A stretch of DNA of 64,000 nucleotides from Sva-07 sp963715285 (GTDB lineage: Bacteria; Actinomycetota; Acidimicrobiia; Acidimicrobiales; Ilumatobacteraceae), in the NCBI GenBank assembly GCA_963715285.1, contig CAVQRU010000002.1, forward strand, positions 320,083 through 384,082, read 5' to 3'. The notes beneath the pieces are model-generated. The model was given only the letters and a program-made list of their open reading frames with translations. It had not been told where the DNA came from and did not search any database. The first letter of the stretch is position 1; every line of letters begins with the position of its first letter. Of this stretch, positions 50,779-60,464 are shown one piece after another. A program made the position numbers and the translations under genes.

Positions 50779-51968
50779 GGCCTCAATGCGTCGGCCACGA
50801 TGTCGACCGGGTGCCGTACGTCGCAGTCGAGTACTGCACCGAGGTGCATCGAGCACCCCGGATTGGCGCTTGCGACGACCGTCGCCCCCGAGCGCTCTCG
50901 AGCTCGGCCGATCGATGCCACCTTGCGCTCGCGGATTCGCACGGCCAGTTCGGGTTGGAGCGCCGAGTAGGCGCCACCCGCACCGCAGCAGAGGCCGTCG
51001 TCATCCAACTCCACCACGTCAGCGACACGACCGAGGAGGGCGCGAACGGGCTCCTGGCTCCGCTGGACGTGGCGGAGGTGACACGGATCCTGGACGATCA
51101 CGGTCGGGCGCTCACCGCGGGCGGCGGGCAGCCGCTCGATCCGAGTGGCCAGCCATTCGTGGATGTCGAGCACCCGAGCGGAGAAACGGCGGGCCTCGTC
51201 GGTGCCGACCAGATCGCCGTAGTCCTTCATCGCCGCGCCGCAGCCCGCAGAGTTCACGAGGATCGGTGCGTCGCCCGGCATCGACGCCATCGTCCTGTTG
51301 GCGAGATCGACGGCATCGTCGTGCAGACCGGCGTGGACGTGCAGCGCCCCGCAGCAGGACCCCTTCGCGTCGGGCACCGAGTAGGTGGAACCCGCCATCG
51401 TCACCAGTTCGGCCGTGTTGCGGTGGGTCTCTCGTTGCCACGCATCCATCACACAGCCGGTGAACAACCAGACGTCAGCGCCGGTCGATGCCAGCGCCGC
51501 GGGCCGCCGCAGGGCAAGGCTCGGCAGGCCGAGGCGGCGCGGCACGAGGCGGGCCCGCTGAGCGACGGCGAGCACCGTCGACCCGGCCAGGAGCGTGCGG
51601 TGGTGACCCAGCAGCCGGAATCCGATGCGCTGCCACCAGGGCGTGATCACGCGGTCGGCGGCGAGCGTCGTACGGGTCTGCTCCATCAGAGCGCCGAACC
51701 GCACTCCGCTCGGACACGCAGGCTCGCATCCACGACACTGCACACACGTCTCGATGAAGTCCACGAACGAGTCGTCGATCGGGAGATCGCCGCGATCGAC
51801 CGAACGCATCGCATCGATGCGGCCACGAGGCGAGTACCGCTCCTCGCCTGTCACCCGGAACGTCGGGCAGTGCGGCAGACACAGCCCGCAGCTCACACAG
51901 GTGGCCGCCAGCTCGGAGTCGAGCCCGAGCACCGACGCACGGGCGGTCGGCGCCGCGGCGAGATCCAT
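50775..51968 (-). CDS. glcF: Glycolate oxidase iron-sulfur subunit
   Basis: 397-residue electron-transfer subunit of the GlcDEF glycolate dehydrogenase. Two [4Fe-4S] sites, CVSCGLCLPHCP near residue 25 and CVQCRGCEPACP near 75, are followed by two CCG/cysteine-rich domains (GSCCGALHVHAG and GLCCGAGGAYSAL) of heterodisulfide-reductase type. ATG 51968 is preferred over 51977, since TACGAT lies seven nt upstream (51980-51975). The partner genes glcD and glcE are at 57.7-60.1 kb, unusual for a complex normally encoded as glcDEF. Confidence 0.92.
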   Translation of the reverse strand: MDLAAAPTARASVLGLDSELAATCVSCGLCLPHCPTFRVTGEERYSPRGRIDAMRSVDRGDLPIDDSFVDFIETCVQCRGCEPACPSGVRFGALMEQTRTTLAADRVITPWWQRIGFRLLGHHRTLLAGSTVLAVAQRARLVPRRLGLPSLALRRPAALASTGADVWLFTGCVMDAWQRETHRNTAELVTMAGSTYSVPDAKGSCCGALHVHAGLHDDAVDLANRTMASMPGDAPILVNSAGCGAAMKDYGDLVGTDEARRFSARVLDIHEWLATRIERLPAARGERPTVIVQDPCHLRHVQRSQEPVRALLGRVADVVELDDDGLCCGAGGAYSALQPELAVRIRERKVASIGRARERSGATVVASANPGCSMHLGAVLDCDVRHPVDIVADALRP

Positions 51969-51974
51969 GGCGTG

Positions 51975-51980
51975 CATCGT
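51975..51980 (-). promoter_or_regulatory. -10 box TACGAT for glcF
   Basis: TACGAT on the minus strand, seven nt before ATG 51968. Confidence 0.4.
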
Positions 51981-52072
51981 AGGAGTTGACACCGCTGCCA
52001 CACTGGCTTGGCTGAAGTGTCCCCGACAGACGAGCAGTCGTCACGCGAGCTGCGCAGCCCGATGGTGTCGTG

Positions 52073-54242
52073 TCACATCCCAAGTGTCTGTGTCCCGGGC
52101 TGGCCTGGTTGCACGGGGCCGATACGGTACGGCCGCATCATCTCGTTGTCCTCGTGCTCGACGATGTGGCAGTGCCACACGAACTGGCCAGGGGTGGTGA
52201 ACTGCGCGCGGATCCGGGTGACCTGACCCGGGTACGCGATGACCGTGTCCTTGAAGCCGGTCTCCCACGGCTCGGGTGGCAGCGGAACCGACCCGGGCAC
52301 CACCTGGACCTCCTGGGTGTCCTCGTTGACGAAGATGTCCTGCCGGTTCACCACCTCGAAGACCACCTCGTGGACGTGCATCGGGTGACCGTCGCCGGTC
52401 GCGTTGTAGAACTCCCAGATCTCGGTCGTGCCGACCGCCGGGTTCTCCGTGATCGGATCCATCCACAGGCGCTTGGCCCACATCGTGGGAGCGACGTTCG
52501 GGTCGCCGGCCACGATGCCGAGCAGCGTCTCGGCCGGCGCGTCGCCGAAGAACGCCGACATCTCCTCGAGCAGGGCCAACGGACGGGTGACCGTTGCCGG
52601 TGGCAGCAGCGGGATCGCCGGGAGCTGGAGGAACCGTGGTGGTGTCGTCGGGTCCGGTGCGACGGCAGGCACGACCCGGAACTCCATGATCTGCCCGGTC
52701 GACGCCGGGTCGGCAATGTCGAAGTCGTTGCCGGGCACGCCGCCGCCGAACGGTTCGTCGGGGCCGACGTTGCCGAGGACGTAGTTGCCGGCCGGCACGT
52801 TCGTGAAGTCGACGATCAGATCGGCCCGTTCGGCGAGCCCCATCAGCAGCCGGTTGCCGTTGGTCGCCGTCAGGTTGACCGGCGCGGAGAGGAAGCCGCC
52901 CTCGTTGCCGATCGCCCACACCTCGACGCCGGGGATCTGGTTGAAGTCGAGGATCAGGAACCGCGACTGGCAGCCGTTGAGCACCCGGAACCGGTAGCGG
53001 CGCTGCTCGACCGTCTGGAACGGCCACGTGTTGCCGTTGACGATGATCATGTTGCCGAAGAACTCCGGGTTCCAGAACGGCGAGATGTCGGTGTCGGGGA
53101 TGAACGGGCCGGTGATGCCGTCGAAGAACGCGCGGGTGTCGGGGTAGAACAGCGAGCCGTCGAGGTTGAACGACCGGTCCTGGATGGCGAGCGGGATCTC
53201 GTAGTAGGTCTTGTTCGGCGGGAACTTGTCGTTCTCCTTCGGTGCCGGGCCCGGCAACACGGCGACAGTGCCGTCACGGGAGTCGAGCACGGCATCGTCG
53301 CCGTCCGGACCGCCACGGATGATGTAGAAACCCGCCGGGCCGGCATAGACGTTGAGCCGTGTCATCCCGAGGGTGTGGTCGTGGTACCAGTCGCACGATG
53401 CCCGACCGAGGTTCGGATACTCGAACGTGGCGAAGCCGGGTCCCCACGTTGCGCCGAAGTTTGCTGCCGCCTTCCCGGCGAAGAAGTCGTACCACGTGCC
53501 CTCGGTGGCGTACCCGTCCGGGATGTTGCCGGCCGCCGGCAGGTACCAGGCCTCGGCGTAGCCGTCACTCTCGTCGCCGACGCCGACCGCTCCGTGGACA
53601 TGCGTGACGATCGGGACGGGTCCCTCGTACGGCCCGGGCGTCGACGTGAACGTCGGCCGGGTGTCCCTGCCCTCCGTGCCGCCCGGTGGGTTGGCCCAGT
53701 GCAGCGTCGGGTCGACGGGCAACAGGTGCGGGTAGGTAGTTGCCGCCTCCGGCATCGACGAGGTCGTTGATCCACTTCACCCGGACCGGACGGCCGTGGT
53801 TCGCCTCGATCGTGAGCGACGGAGCGTTGTGGAGCAACAGCCCCCGCTTGCTGTCCGCGGTCACCGCCCCGTACCCCCACAGCGTGGTGGCGGGTAACCC
53901 TGCCGGCAGGACCTGCTGCGGGAACTGCCTCATCGAGATCTCGTAGTAGTCGACGGGCTTGCCGCCGGTCCGTTTGATCGTGCCGGCCCGTGGCATCACC
54001 GGCGGGATCAACAACGGCGTCTGGAACCTCGGCACGCCCGCCGGATCGAGCGTGCCGCCGGGGATCGGCCCCTCGGCATGGGCGACCGGTACCCGGAACA
54101 TCTGCCCACCGATCTGCCCGACGAACACCAACCCCACACCGGCGACGCTGCTGATGCGCAGGAAGTCCCGGCGGCTGTAGCCGGTTCTCGCCCCCGTGAG
54201 TTCCCGTCCGTCCGTCTCGCGGCCCGTGCCTGCTGAAATCAT
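52073..54242 (-). pseudogene. Tat-exported multicopper oxidase, broken by one frameshift
   Basis: Bilirubin oxidase/CotA-like multicopper oxidase. The N-terminal part begins at ATG 54242 (ribosome site GGGAGGGG) with a Tat signal GYSRRDFLRISSVAGVGLVF. After NYLP the frame must shift: three C on the minus strand (plus GGG at 53730-53732) should be two, and then LLPVDPTLHWANPPGG continues to 52073. Copper motifs are intact after that: THVHGAVG, SCDWYHDHTLGMTRLNVYAG, GHPMHVHEVVFE and WHCHIVEHEDNEM, including the T1 Cys-His. So the protein would be whole if the frame were restored. It is a recent mutation or a sequencing error. Confidence 0.85.
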
Positions 54243-54528
54243 GACCCCTCCCAAGGTTGTTCGAGTTTTCCATGACGCTTCCCGGGGGGGTGACGAGAAG
54301 GCTGTCCATGGTCGCGCGCTCACTCAGCGTAGTCAACAGTCACGTTCAGTGATGCTCTGACCACCGTGTGCCGTGTCCGGCGATGCTGCAAGCCTGCGTC
54401 GCCCAGGGCCGTCGCACCATCGTCACGATCCAGCCACCGCCCGCCGGGCTCCCGGTCCCGGCCGCAACTGACGCCGTCGGTCGGCTCGACCGAGCGTGGA
54501 ACCGACCGCTCCCGTACCCTCGCCCCCG
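54243..54528. other. Intergenic region between multicopper oxidase and nei, nothing recognised
   Basis: 286 bp with no ribosome site followed by a credible frame. Its right end carries TACCCT at 54515-54520, the likely -10 of the nei gene. No hairpin with a T tract was seen. Confidence 0.5.
54515..54520 (+). promoter_or_regulatory. -10 box TACCCT for the nei-like gene
   Basis: TACCCT eight nt before ATG 54529. Confidence 0.4.
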
Positions 54529-55348
54529 ATGCCAGAAGGTCACACGATCCATCGCTACGCACGGGACCAGACGAGACTGCTCGGCGGCCGTGCCGTGCGG
54601 GTCTCGAGTCCACAGGGCCGCTATTCCGCTGACGCCGGCCGCGTCGACGGTGCCACGCTCCTCTCGGTGACTGGATACGGGAAGCACCTGTTCTACGAGT
54701 GGTCGACCGGCGAGGTCGGCCACGTCCACCTCGGGCTCTTCGGCAAGTTTCGCGCCCAGCGCACCGAGACCTCACCCGACCCGGTCGGCGCCGTGCGGAT
54801 GCGCCTGCAGACCGAACCCGATGCCGAGCACGACCAGTTCGTCACGATCGACCTGAGCGGCCCGACGGCGTGCTCCGATCGACCCCCCGTCGGTCCGCAA
54901 GGAGATCCTCGCTCGGCTCGGACCCGACCCGATCCGGCGTGGTTCGAAGCCCGACGAGATGTTCGCCAAGGTCACCCGCAGCTCCCGTGGCATCGGTGAC
55001 CTGTTGATGGACCAGTCGGTCGTCGCCGGCGTCGGCAACGTCTATCGAGCCGAGGCGCTGTTCGTCACCGGCATCCACCCGCTCCGGCCCGGCACCGACC
55101 TCGACACGGCCGAACTCGAGGCACTGTGGGCCACCGTGCAGGGGATGCTCCGCCAAGGCGTCAAGGACGGCCGCATCGTCACCGTCAGCCGGAGCGAACT
55201 CGGCATCACCGGGCGCACGCGGATCCCCCGCCGAGAGGCGACCTACGCCTACAAGCGCGATCGCTGCCTGCGCTGCGGCGACGAGATCCGTCGGATCGAG
55301 ATCGCCAACCGCACCTGCTACTACTGTCCGACCGACCAACCCCGCTAG
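54529..55348 (+). pseudogene. nei: Fpg/Nei-family DNA glycosylase, broken by one frameshift
   Basis: DNA glycosylase/AP lyase for oxidised bases. MPEGHTIHRYARDQ holds the N-terminal Pro and catalytic Glu 3, VTGYGKHLFYEW and HLGLFGKFRAQ follow, and after DLSGPTAC (near 54873) the frame shifts by one. The second frame, continuous from 54878, gives IDPPSVRKEILARLGPDPIR, the H2TH-like MDQSVVAGVGNVYRAEALF and the zinc finger CLRCGDEIRRIEIANRTCYYC. One extra base or two missing ones between 54873 and 54880 would explain it. All functional motifs survive, so a sequencing error or very recent loss is likely. Confidence 0.85.
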
Positions 55349-55385
55349 GTGTTGCATCTGGGGTCAGACCCCAGATGCAACACCT
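55347..55385. repeat. Perfect 18-bp-stem palindrome with GGGGTCAGACCCC core
   Basis: Arm AGGTGTTGCATCTGGGGT, loop CAG, then the exact complement. It touches the nei stop codon on the left and the TAACCT box of the aldehyde dehydrogenase on the right. The same core, shorter, is at 44697. Confidence 0.85.
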
Positions 55386-55390
55386 AACCT
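55385..55390 (+). promoter_or_regulatory. -10 box TAACCT for aldehyde dehydrogenase
   Basis: TAACCT six nt before ATG 55397. Its first base is the last base of the palindrome. Confidence 0.4.
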
Positions 55391-55396
55391 GGGGAG

Positions 55397-56785
55397 ATGA
55401 CCGCAGCCGATCGCATTCCTGACATCGTTCGCGAGCTCCACGAGGGCTTCCGCTCCGGGGTGTTGCGTGACAACGAGCAGCGGGCCGCGCAGCTCCGCCG
55501 CCTGCGGACGCTGTTCGTCGAACAGGAAGGCCGGCTGATCGACGCGCTGGTCGCCGATGTCGGCAAGCCCCGCATCGAGGCGTACACGACGGAGATCGCG
55601 TTCACGATCAACGAGATCGACCACACGCTCGAGCACCTCGATGCCTGGACGAAGCCGGCCAGGGTCAAGGTGCCGTTGACGTTCAAGCCAGGCACCGCGC
55701 ACCTCCGACCCGAACCGCTGGGCACGGTCTGCATCATCGCCCCGTGGAACTACCCCGTCCAGCTGTTGTTCGCACCGCTGGTGCCGGCCCTCGCAGCCGG
55801 CAACACCGCGGTGCTCAAGCCGTCCGAGGTGACACCCACCGTCGCCGCGCTGATCGACGAACTCGTGCCGAAGTACTTCGACGCGAACACGGTCGCGGTC
55901 GTGACGGGTGCGGTCGAGGAGACCACGGCGCTCCTCGAGCAACGGTTCGACCACATCTTCTACACCGGCAACGGCAAGGTCGGACGAGTGGTCATGCGGG
56001 CAGCTGCGGAACACCTCACCCCGGTGACGCTCGAGCTCGGTGGCAAGAGCCCCGCGATCGTCGCCGCCGACGCCAACGTCAAGGTGGCCGCCACCCGCAT
56101 CGCCTGGGCGAAGTTCCTCAACGCCGGCCAGACCTGCGTCGCTCCCGACTACGTCCTGGTCGAGGAGGGCATCGAGGACCAACTCGTGTCGGCGCTCGCC
56201 GATGCAGTCACCCGTTTCTACGGCGCCGATCCTCGTCTGTCACCGGACTACGCGCGAATCGTGAACGAGCGCCACCACGACCGGTTGACGAAGCTGCTCG
56301 ATGCCGGCGGCTACGACGCCACGGTGATCGGTGGCACCGGCGACCGCGACAGCCGATACCTCGCTCCGACGGTGCTCGCCGGGGTCAAGCCCGACGCGGC
56401 AGTGATGGACGACGAGATCTTCGGGCCGATCCTCCCGGTCCTCACCGTCGGCGACGTCGACGAGGCGATCCGGTTCGTCAACGACCGTGAGAAGCCGCTG
56501 GCGCTGTACGCGTTCAGCCAGAGCCACGACGTGCTCGACCACGTCGTGGCGAACACCTCGGCGGGCGGCGTCACCCTGAACCACGCGGTCTTGCACCTCG
56601 CGGTGCCGGATCTGCCGTTCGGCGGTGTCGGCGCCAGCGGCATGGGCGCCTATCACGGCAAGTCGGGCTTCGACACCTTCACGCACTACAAGCCGGTGCT
56701 CGACAAGCCCACCCGTCCCGACCCGTCGCTGATGTACCCGCCGTACACGAACCTCAAGCAGAAGATCATCCGCAAGTTCCTCTGA
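55397..56785 (+). CDS. Aldehyde dehydrogenase family protein
   Basis: 462-residue NAD(P)-dependent aldehyde dehydrogenase, of the shorter, class-3-like group that lacks the N-terminal extension (starts near the ADP-ribose fold). CIIAPWNYPVQLLFAPLVPA is the catalytic Asn block, LELGGKSPAIVAADANVK holds the general-base Glu, and NAGQTCVAPDYVLVEEG the nucleophile Cys. EIFGPILPVL and FSQSHDVLDHV follow, with GASGMGAYHGKSGFDTFTHY near the C-terminus, typical of long-chain fatty aldehyde (ALDH3) enzymes. The end has KIIRKFL. Substrate not defined; fatty aldehyde or similar is a guess. Confidence 0.92.
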   Translation: MTAADRIPDIVRELHEGFRSGVLRDNEQRAAQLRRLRTLFVEQEGRLIDALVADVGKPRIEAYTTEIAFTINEIDHTLEHLDAWTKPARVKVPLTFKPGTAHLRPEPLGTVCIIAPWNYPVQLLFAPLVPALAAGNTAVLKPSEVTPTVAALIDELVPKYFDANTVAVVTGAVEETTALLEQRFDHIFYTGNGKVGRVVMRAAAEHLTPVTLELGGKSPAIVAADANVKVAATRIAWAKFLNAGQTCVAPDYVLVEEGIEDQLVSALADAVTRFYGADPRLSPDYARIVNERHHDRLTKLLDAGGYDATVIGGTGDRDSRYLAPTVLAGVKPDAAVMDDEIFGPILPVLTVGDVDEAIRFVNDREKPLALYAFSQSHDVLDHVVANTSAGGVTLNHAVLHLAVPDLPFGGVGASGMGAYHGKSGFDTFTHYKPVLDKPTRPDPSLMYPPYTNLKQKIIRKFL

Positions 56786-56818
56786 GCACGGCCGCCCCGA
56801 CCTCACCGAGGCCGTCAC

Positions 56819-57715
56819 TCACTGAGCGGTCCACTGCGGGGCATCGGGATCGCCTCGCCAATACGCCAGGCGGCGCCGGGCCTCGGGCATCGCGGACGGA
56901 TTCCGCATGCCGGCGATCAGCCGCATCAACGTGGCGGCGACCAACCGCAGTTCGGCGAATGCGCCGGCCATCGGATCATCGGCCAGCGACCGTCCGTAGC
57001 CAGCCGCGAACGCCGGGTACTCGTCACCGTTGCCGCCCCACCGGCTCGCCCACGTCAACAGCGCGGCGTGGTCCCAGCCCGGCGGCGCCCAGCACAGCAG
57101 GTCCCAGTCGATCAGCGTCGCTCCCCCGGCCGTCATCACCACGTTGCCCGGGTGCACGTCGCCGTGACACACCACCGCGCCCGTGTCCGTCGTCCAGTCA
57201 CGGTGACGTTCGATCGCCGACTCGATCCCGTCTCGGGCGGCATCGTCGAGCACCGGTTCAGCACGTTCGAGCAACGCTGCGAAGTCCCACCACGGGAAGT
57301 TCGCCGGCGGCGGGAGCGGTACCGAGTCGGGCAGCGCGTCACGATCGAGTCCGTGGACGATCCGGATCATCCGGCCGACCTCCGGCCAGTCGATCGGACC
57401 GTCGATCGGCACCAGCCGCTCCCAGCACGTGACGCTGAGGTCGCCGACGACGACCACGTCGGAGCGCGCACGGGCCGGTACGCGCACGCCGGCGTCCGCG
57501 AGGAACGACAGCAGCTCCAGCGATGCCGTGGCCGGGACCGACGGCGCACTCACACGCAGGACACACGGCCCGGAACCGAAGATCGCGTTCATGCCCACCC
57601 GGAGCGCCTCCGGGTCGTCGAGGCCCCAGCGCCGCGCCGCAACCCGGGCCGCGGACACAGCCGCAGTGACATCGTCGATCGGCCGATCGACGTATGCCCG
57701 CGTCGCGAACGTCAT
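56819..57715 (-). CDS. Phosphotransferase family protein (aminoglycoside phosphotransferase fold)
   Basis: 298-residue kinase-like protein. The catalytic loop is VVCHGDVHPGNVVM (H-G-D-x-H-x-x-N) and the metal Asp is in LIDWDLLCWAPPGWD. The N-lobe is short (DDPEALRVGMNAIFGSGP) and the P-loop region CVLRVSAPSV holds the place of the ATP-binding Lys as Arg or is missing. Substrates in this family range from antibiotics to choline and sugars, so none is named. It is the last gene of a seven-gene minus operon, 16 bp after glcE. ATG 57715 or GTG 57721 may start it. Confidence 0.8.
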   Translation of the reverse strand: MTFATRAYVDRPIDDVTAAVSAARVAARRWGLDDPEALRVGMNAIFGSGPCVLRVSAPSVPATASLELLSFLADAGVRVPARARSDVVVVGDLSVTCWERLVPIDGPIDWPEVGRMIRIVHGLDRDALPDSVPLPPPANFPWWDFAALLERAEPVLDDAARDGIESAIERHRDWTTDTGAVVCHGDVHPGNVVMTAGGATLIDWDLLCWAPPGWDHAALLTWASRWGGNGDEYPAFAAGYGRSLADDPMAGAFAELRLVAATLMRLIAGMRNPSAMPEARRRLAYWRGDPDAPQWTAQ

Positions 57716-57731
57716 CAGCACCCGGTCGTCA

Positions 57732-58625
57732 TCAGCGACCGGTGAGGACGTCGAGACCGGGATTGAGACGCCCGGTGGGATCGAACTCCATCCGGATCCG
57801 GCGATGCAGCTCGATCGTCTCGGCGTCGGGCAACGCCGTCGGGGCGGGACGCGAGTGGTGCACGATGCCGACACCGATCTCGGCGACGAACGTCCCCGGG
57901 GTTTCGTTGCGCAGGGTGGTCAGTTCGGCGGGCGGAATCGACCATCGGTGCGGTGGCAGGTCTGGCGCATCGTCGACGGCGACGAGTTCGGCATCCGCAG
58001 CCTGCTCGGCCACGTCGTCGGGGTGACCGTCGAGCAGCACCCAGCTCGTCGATCCGTCCCAGAGCACCGACGTCGGTCGGTACAGCTCGCCCAAGAGGGC
58101 CCACGGGTCCCGCTGGCTGTTGAACCACTGCTCGTGCACCGGGCGTGGCCGGGTGCGCAGGATCACCTCGGCCAGGAACCCGAGCGTGCCGTACGACCCG
58201 ACGAGCAGCCGACACAGATCGAACCCGCTGACGTTCTTGACGGTCGGCCCGCCGGCCTTCACCACCTCGCCTCGCGCCGAGACGTATCTCACCTGGAGGA
58301 CCGTGTCGCGGACGGGGCCCCACGCCAGCCGTCGCAGACCGCTCTGCCCCACAGCCAGGGCTCCTCCCACCGTTCCGAAGTCGGGAATCGCAACGCACTG
58401 GCCGTACTCGGCGAGCGCGCGATCGAGGTCGGCCACCGGTGTACCGGCACCGCAGCGGACCGTCATCTCGGCGGCCTGGATCCAGTCGATTCCGACCGGC
58501 GCACGCACCGTTCGGCAGTCGGCGACCGGACCACCGCGGGTGCCGTGACCGGTGATCGTGACCGGCCCGGCAGCGCCGACCTCGACGGCGAAGGCAGCGA
58601 CGGACTCGTCGAGGCTCACGCCCAC
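57732..58625 (-). CDS. glcE: Glycolate oxidase FAD-binding subunit
   Basis: 297-residue FAD-linked oxidase of the GlcE type. The PCMH FAD domain is in the first half: VTITGHGTRGG (the usual G-x-G-T, position 25-35) and VGGALAVGQSGLRRLAWGPV, with VKNVSGFDLCRLLVGSYGTL as FAD-contact region. GlcE works with GlcD and GlcF to oxidise glycolate to glyoxylate at the membrane. The gene lies 16 bp after glcD. GTG 58625 is the first in-frame start, fitting MGVSLDESVAAF. Confidence 0.88.
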   Translation of the reverse strand: MGVSLDESVAAFAVEVGAAGPVTITGHGTRGGPVADCRTVRAPVGIDWIQAAEMTVRCGAGTPVADLDRALAEYGQCVAIPDFGTVGGALAVGQSGLRRLAWGPVRDTVLQVRYVSARGEVVKAGGPTVKNVSGFDLCRLLVGSYGTLGFLAEVILRTRPRPVHEQWFNSQRDPWALLGELYRPTSVLWDGSTSWVLLDGHPDDVAEQAADAELVAVDDAPDLPPHRWSIPPAELTTLRNETPGTFVAEIGVGIVHHSRPAPTALPDAETIELHRRIRMEFDPTGRLNPGLDVLTGR

Positions 58626-58641
58626 GCACCCATCACACCCA

Positions 58642-60108
58642 TCACACCCATGCGCCGTCGGGCACGCTGTGGATGTCGCCGCAGCCGGCCGGACTCGGCA
58701 ACACCTTGTCCGGATTCGACAGCAGCCCCGGGTCGAACGCTCGGCGGAGGTCGGCCTGGGCAGCCAGATCGACGTCGGAGAACATGAGCGGCATGAGATC
58801 GCGCTTCTCGAGCCCGATGCCGTGTTCCCCGCTCAACACGCCCCCAGCGGCGACCGACACCCGGACGATCTCGTCACCGGCCGCATGGACACGCTCGACC
58901 ACTCCGGGCTCGCGGGCGTCGTACACGAGGAGTGGATGCAGGTTGCCGTCACCGGCGTGGAACACGTTGAGCACCAGCAACTCGTGGCGCGCGGCGATCT
59001 CGTAGACCTGTTCGAGCACCTCGGGGAGCTTGTGCCTCGGCACGACCGTGTCGTGCAGGTAGTAGTTCGGCTTGATCCGCGCGATCGCGCCGAACGCCGA
59101 CTTGCGTCCCTTCCAGAGCAGCGCCCGTTCGGCGTCGTCGGCGGCCACACGGACCGCGCCGACATCGCGCTGCGTCGCCAGCTCCCGGATCCGCTCCACC
59201 TGGGCGTCGACAGCCGCCGGCAACCCGACCACCTCGATCAACAGCGCTGCCGCCTGGTCGACGGGCAGTCCGGCATGGATGAACTCCTCGACCGCCTGCA
59301 GGCAGAGTTGGTCCATCATCTCGACCGCAGCCGGCACGATGCCATCCGCGATGATGTCGCTCACCAGCTGCGCACCGTCGGCGACGTCGGCGAAGTCGAG
59401 CAGCATCGTCGCGACGTCCGGCGGATTCTGCATCAGTTTGACGCACACCTTCGTCGCCACGCCGAACATCCCTTCGCTGCCGACGAAGACCCCGCGGAGG
59501 TCGTAGCCGATCGGCTCGGGCCGCTCGCCGCCGAGCACGGTGACCGACCCGTCCGGCAGGACCACCTCGACGGCGTGGATGTGGGCGCTGGTGACGCCGT
59601 CGGCGAGACAGTGCGGCCCACCTGAGTTGTTCGCCACGTTCCCGCCGATCGAGCAGGTCTGCTGGCTGCTCGGATCGGGCGCGAAATGCACGCCAAGGTG
59701 CGCGATCTGCTTCGAGAGATCGAGGTTCAACACCCCGGGCTCCACCCACGCCTGGCGGTTGACCGCATCGACCGACAGGACCCGGTTCATCTTGGCGGTC
59801 GACAGCACGATCGCTCCACCGGTGGGAACCGCTCCCCCGGCGAGGCCCGTACCCGAGCCGCGCGCCACGAACGGTACGCCGAACTCGTTGGCGACGGCCA
59901 CGATCGAGCGCACGTCGTCGGTCGATTCCGCGAAGCACACCGCAACGGCGTGGCCCTCCAGGTTCGACGCGTCGTGGCGATAGAGGTTGACCTCTGCGGC
60001 ACCGTCGCGAACCTGGTCCGGACGCAACACGGAACGGAGGCGGTCGACCAACCTCGTGTCGGACACAGCTGCCGCCGCCTGGTTGTCTGCGACGGTGTCG
60101 ACGCTCAT
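58642..60108 (-). CDS. glcD: Glycolate oxidase catalytic subunit GlcD (FAD-linked)
   Basis: 488-residue flavoenzyme subunit oxidising glycolate or D-lactate. PCMH FAD domain: PFVARGSGTGLAGGAVPTGG, VEPGVLNLDLSKQIAHLG, SIGGNVANNSGGPHCLADGV and GSEGMFGVATKV. The C-terminal FAD-oxidase domain ends in NVFHAGDGNLHPLLVY with the metal His, and GGVLSGEHGIGLEKRDLMPL. Start ATG 60108 overlaps the DUF6167-like stop (ATGA). The Fe-S subunit GlcF is 7 kb away. Confidence 0.93.
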   Translation of the reverse strand: MSVDTVADNQAAAAVSDTRLVDRLRSVLRPDQVRDGAAEVNLYRHDASNLEGHAVAVCFAESTDDVRSIVAVANEFGVPFVARGSGTGLAGGAVPTGGAIVLSTAKMNRVLSVDAVNRQAWVEPGVLNLDLSKQIAHLGVHFAPDPSSQQTCSIGGNVANNSGGPHCLADGVTSAHIHAVEVVLPDGSVTVLGGERPEPIGYDLRGVFVGSEGMFGVATKVCVKLMQNPPDVATMLLDFADVADGAQLVSDIIADGIVPAAVEMMDQLCLQAVEEFIHAGLPVDQAAALLIEVVGLPAAVDAQVERIRELATQRDVGAVRVAADDAERALLWKGRKSAFGAIARIKPNYYLHDTVVPRHKLPEVLEQVYEIAARHELLVLNVFHAGDGNLHPLLVYDAREPGVVERVHAAGDEIVRVSVAAGGVLSGEHGIGLEKRDLMPLMFSDVDLAAQADLRRAFDPGLLSNPDKVLPSPAGCGDIHSVPDGAWV

Positions 60109-60464
60109 CGCCGCGCCTTGCGCCCCTTGGCCTCACGCTCGCGCATCACGATCACGCGCCCGCTCTCGACCGGGACACCGTCGACGTACACCCGGTCGCC
60201 CGGGCCGACATGCTCATCGAGCGACACCAGGCGCCCTTCGCGGCGGGCATGCAGTTCGTCCTCGGTGTGCTTCATCACCTGGCGGCCTTCGCGGACTGCC
60301 TCGACCACGTCACGGGACCTGGCCCTGAGCGAGTCGGCCGCCGAGCGAGCCACCTGTGCCGGCGCGATCTGCGACGCGGTCTCCTTCACCTTCCGCTTGG
60401 CGTAGCCGGCGGTTGCCACGCCGGCAACCACGCCGCCGGCGAACCAGGTCACTCGCTTCATCAT
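60105..60464 (-). CDS. DUF6167-like small protein
   Basis: 119 residues. RVTWFAGGVVAGVATAGYAK is a membrane or signal-like N-terminus, then KVKETASQIAPAQVARSAADSL and a charged tail. It looks like the DUF6167 proteins encoded between DUF948 and alaS in many actinobacteria (R-x-F-W-F-x-x-G-x-x-x-G), but is longer. Function unknown. Overlaps DUF948 and glcD by 4 bp each. Confidence 0.72.
   Translation of the reverse strand: MMKRVTWFAGGVVAGVATAGYAKRKVKETASQIAPAQVARSAADSLRARSRDVVEAVREGRQVMKHTEDELHARREGRLVSLDEHVGPGDRVYVDGVPVESGRVIVMREREAKGRKARR

Noticed and set aside
58626..58651. Short tandem CATCACACC units between glcE and glcD
   Set aside because: Only about two copies, partly in the glcD end. 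Too short to call a repeat element.
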